A stretch of 8,021 bases of DNA from contig JAAZED010000113.1 in NCBI GenBank assembly GCA_012512465.1, forward strand, positions 1 to 8,021, written 5' to 3'. The notes beneath the pieces are model-generated. The model saw only the letters and a list, made by a program, of their open reading frames with translations. It ran no database searches and was not told where the DNA came from. Positions 6,640 through 8,021 of the stretch are shown here, piece after piece. A program made the translations under genes and the position numbers. Every line of letters starts with the position of its first letter. The stretch's first letter is position 1. The DNA comes from Oxalobacter sp. (lineage in GTDB: Bacteria > Pseudomonadota > Gammaproteobacteria > Burkholderiales > Burkholderiaceae_D).

Positions 6640-7353
6640 ATGAAAGCCATGATATTTGCAGCCGGTCGGGGTGAGCGACTGCGCCCCCTTACTGACACTA
6701 TCCCGAAACCGTTGCTTGAAGTTCGTGGCAGGCCATTGATCGTCTGGCATATTTTGAATCTGGTCCGTGCCGGTATTACAGATATGGTCATTAATCATGC
6801 CTGGCTGAGTAACCGGATTGAAGAAGCGCTGGGTGATGGATCGCGTTTCGGTGCAAACATTATTTACTCGGCAGAAGGGGAGGCGCTTGAGACGGCGGGA
6901 GGTGTTGTCAACGCGCGGCATTTGCTGGGAGAGGATCGTTTTGTGGGTATTGCCGCTGATGCCTACTGCCCGCATTTTGACTTTTCCCAAGTCAAAATCG
7001 CGCTTGAAGACAATGACGTCTGGGGAAAACCGCATGCTGATGACAAGAAAGATATGGCCTGGCTGTACCTGGTCAAAAAGCCGCCTTATTATGAAAAAGG
7101 GGATTTCTCACTGAATCTCTTTTCAGTCAGTAATGAAGGGGAACGGCCTTATACCTTTTCCGGTATTGGTGTTTATCGTATGGCCATGTTTGATGCCATA
7201 CAGCCGGGTGAGAAAGCGCAATTGGGGATGCTGTTAAGAGCGTATGCCGATAAAGGTCTTGTTGGCGGTGAAGTTTACCGGGGTGACTGGACAGATGTGG
7301 GCACGGTTGACCGATATGAAATGCTGAATGCGCCACTGTCTTTTGAACGATAA
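6640..7353 (+). CDS. murU: N-acetylmuramate alpha-1-phosphate uridylyltransferase MurU
   Basis: MurU joins MurNAc-1-phosphate, made by AmgK, with UTP to give UDP-MurNAc and pyrophosphate, returning recycled muramic acid to peptidoglycan synthesis in the cytoplasm. The 237-residue protein is a sugar-nucleotidyltransferase of the GT-A/Rossmann type. The signature FAAGRGERLRPLTD (6-19) with IPKPLLEVRGRPLI supplies the nucleotide loop and catalytic R and K. ALETAGG at 82-88 contacts the base and sugar. An acidic residue at D107 and the C-terminal WTDVGTVDRYE (217-227, with D219) are the expected metal ligands. The usual NGD motif of this family reads AAD here (105-107), keeping the aspartate only. 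YTFSGIGVYR at 171-180 is typical. It starts 31 bases after amgK stops and is certainly cotranscribed with it. Without the neighbouring kinase it could be read as a generic mannose-1-phosphate guanylyltransferase-like protein; length and context make MurU much likelier. Confidence 0.92.
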   Translation: MKAMIFAAGRGERLRPLTDTIPKPLLEVRGRPLIVWHILNLVRAGITDMVINHAWLSNRIEEALGDGSRFGANIIYSAEGEALETAGGVVNARHLLGEDRFVGIAADAYCPHFDFSQVKIALEDNDVWGKPHADDKKDMAWLYLVKKPPYYEKGDFSLNLFSVSNEGERPYTFSGIGVYRMAMFDAIQPGEKAQLGMLLRAYADKGLVGGEVYRGDWTDVGTVDRYEMLNAPLSFER

Positions 7354-7364
7354 ACCGGAAACAA

Positions 7365-7406
7365 CATCATAAAAAACGCGCCGAAAGGGCGCGTTTTTTT
7401 ATGATG
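7365..7406. terminator. Bidirectional rho-independent terminator between murU and pntB
   Basis: A six-base-pair GC stem, CGCGCC (7377-7382) with GGCGCG (7388-7393), closes the loop GAAAG. Six A (7371-7376) precede it and seven T (7394-7400) follow. The symmetry extends outward through CATCAT (7365-7370) and ATGATG (7401-7406), giving a nearly perfect inverted repeat with 18-base arms and one extra T. Read either way it is a GC-rich hairpin followed by a T run. It lies 11 bases after the murU stop and six bases beyond the pntB stop, so it should end both convergent transcripts. Confidence 0.93.
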
Positions 7407-7412
7407 AGACCT

Positions 7413-8021
7413 TTAGTCTACCGCCTTGACCATGTCTTCAATCACTTTTTTCGCATCGCCAAAGACCATCATGGTTTTATCCATATAGAAGAGTTCGTTG
7501 TCCAGCCCGGCATAACCGACAGCCATGGAGCGTTTGTTGACAATGACTGTTTTGGCGCGCTGTGCTTCGAGAATCGGCATGCCGGCAATGGGTGATTTCG
7601 GATCCTTTGCTGCCGGGTTGACCACATCATTGGCGCCAAGAACCAGTGCCACATCAGCCTGCGCGAATTCGCTGTTGATATCTTCCATTTCAAAGACCTG
7701 GTCATAGGAGACTTCCGCTTCTGCAAGCAGCACGTTCATATGTCCAGGCATGCGCCCGGCTACCGGATGGATAGCGTATTTGACTGTGACACCGTGCTCG
7801 GTCAGCTTATCGGTCAGTTCTTTTAAGGCGTGCTGTGCCCGTGCGACTGCCAGACCATATCCCGGAACAATCAGTACCGTATCGGCATTCATCATCAGAA
7901 AAGCCGCATCCTCTGCCGAGCCGGATTTGACATTCCGGGGCGCCTGATCTCCTGCTGCCGCCGCACCCGCATCACCGCCAAATCCGCCCATGATCACATT
8001 GATAAAGGAGCGGTTCATGGC
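7413..8021 (-). CDS. pntB: NAD(P) transhydrogenase subunit beta, C-terminal part (runs off right edge)
   Basis: PntB is the membrane subunit of the proton-translocating transhydrogenase, which uses the proton motive force to reduce NADP with NADH and so supplies NADPH. Only the last 202 residues are in the window; the membrane helices lie outside it. What remains is the soluble NADP-binding domain III. It opens with [19 protein letters not shown], the end of the membrane part and its hinge, followed by an Ala/Gly-rich linker. [15 protein letters not shown] is the NADP fingerprint (GYGxAVAxAQ). Then come [40 protein letters not shown] and the closing [16 protein letters not shown] and GDAKK. 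These segments match E. coli PntB closely. It reads towards murU and shares the terminator at 7365-7406. The Met at 8018 is internal, not a start. Confidence 0.96.
   Translation of the reverse strand, partial: AMNRSFINVIMGGFGGDAGAAAAGDQAPRNVKSGSAEDAAFLMMNADTVLIVPGYGLAVARAQHALKELTDKLTEHGVTVKYAIHPVAGRMPGHMNVLLAEAEVSYDQVFEMEDINSEFAQADVALVLGANDVVNPAAKDPKSPIAGMPILEAQRAKTVIVNKRSMAVGYAGLDNELFYMDKTMMVFGDAKKVIEDMVKAVD

Noticed and set aside
6403..7035. Open frame of 210 codons on the minus strand across the amgK/murU junction
   Set aside because: It lies antisense to two well-supported genes, has no recognisable domain or good start signal, and its composition looks like a codon-bias shadow.
1..8021. 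Search for CRISPR arrays, insertion sequences, tRNA or rRNA genes, riboswitches and prophage parts
   Set aside because: None is apparent: the window is filled by seven conserved genes with short gaps, and no terminal inverted repeats or regularly spaced repeats were seen.

Overview
This window reads as a conserved envelope and housekeeping cluster from a Gram-negative proteobacterium, with no mobile or accessory DNA visible. The order lptD-surA-pdxA-ksgA, with amgK-murU running divergently from lptD, is typical of beta- and gammaproteobacteria that recycle MurNAc through AmgK/MurU. The base composition, roughly half G+C, and the protein style of LptD, SurA and PntB suggest a betaproteobacterium in or near Burkholderiales; a moderate-GC Oxalobacteraceae member would fit. 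That placement is inference from memory of the families, not from a search.

Layout: positions 1-5481 are read on the minus strand as one probable operon, lptD (5481-2833), surA (2794-1385), pdxA (1370-339) and ksgA (318 to beyond the left edge). The gaps are 38, 14 and 20 bases. A 92-base A+T-rich intergenic region (5482-5573) separates lptD from the divergent amgK (5574-6608) and murU (6640-7353). A strong GC-rich hairpin flanked by A and T runs (7365-7406) ends murU. It should also end the convergent pntB, whose C-terminal third (7413 to beyond the right edge) closes the window.

Functionally, SurA is the periplasmic chaperone that delivers outer-membrane beta-barrels, and LptD is one of its main clients, so chaperone and client are encoded together. 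LptD inserts lipopolysaccharide into the outer leaflet. AmgK and MurU convert recycled N-acetylmuramic acid to UDP-MurNAc, which feeds peptidoglycan synthesis without the MurA step. PdxA (vitamin B6 synthesis) and KsgA/RsmA (16S rRNA dimethylation) are common passengers of this operon. PntB belongs to an unrelated neighbouring unit that makes NADPH.

I found no undescribed multi-gene system. The most unusual observations are inside LptD: an N-terminal extension of about 150 residues carrying an imperfect, repeated DRGLxLxYQ-like motif, and a reduced set of only two cysteines. Smaller points are a departure at the usual NGD motif of MurU, overlapping opposed -10-like elements in the divergent intergenic region, and start sites in surA, pdxA and murU where the Shine-Dalgarno sequence favours an internal ATG.
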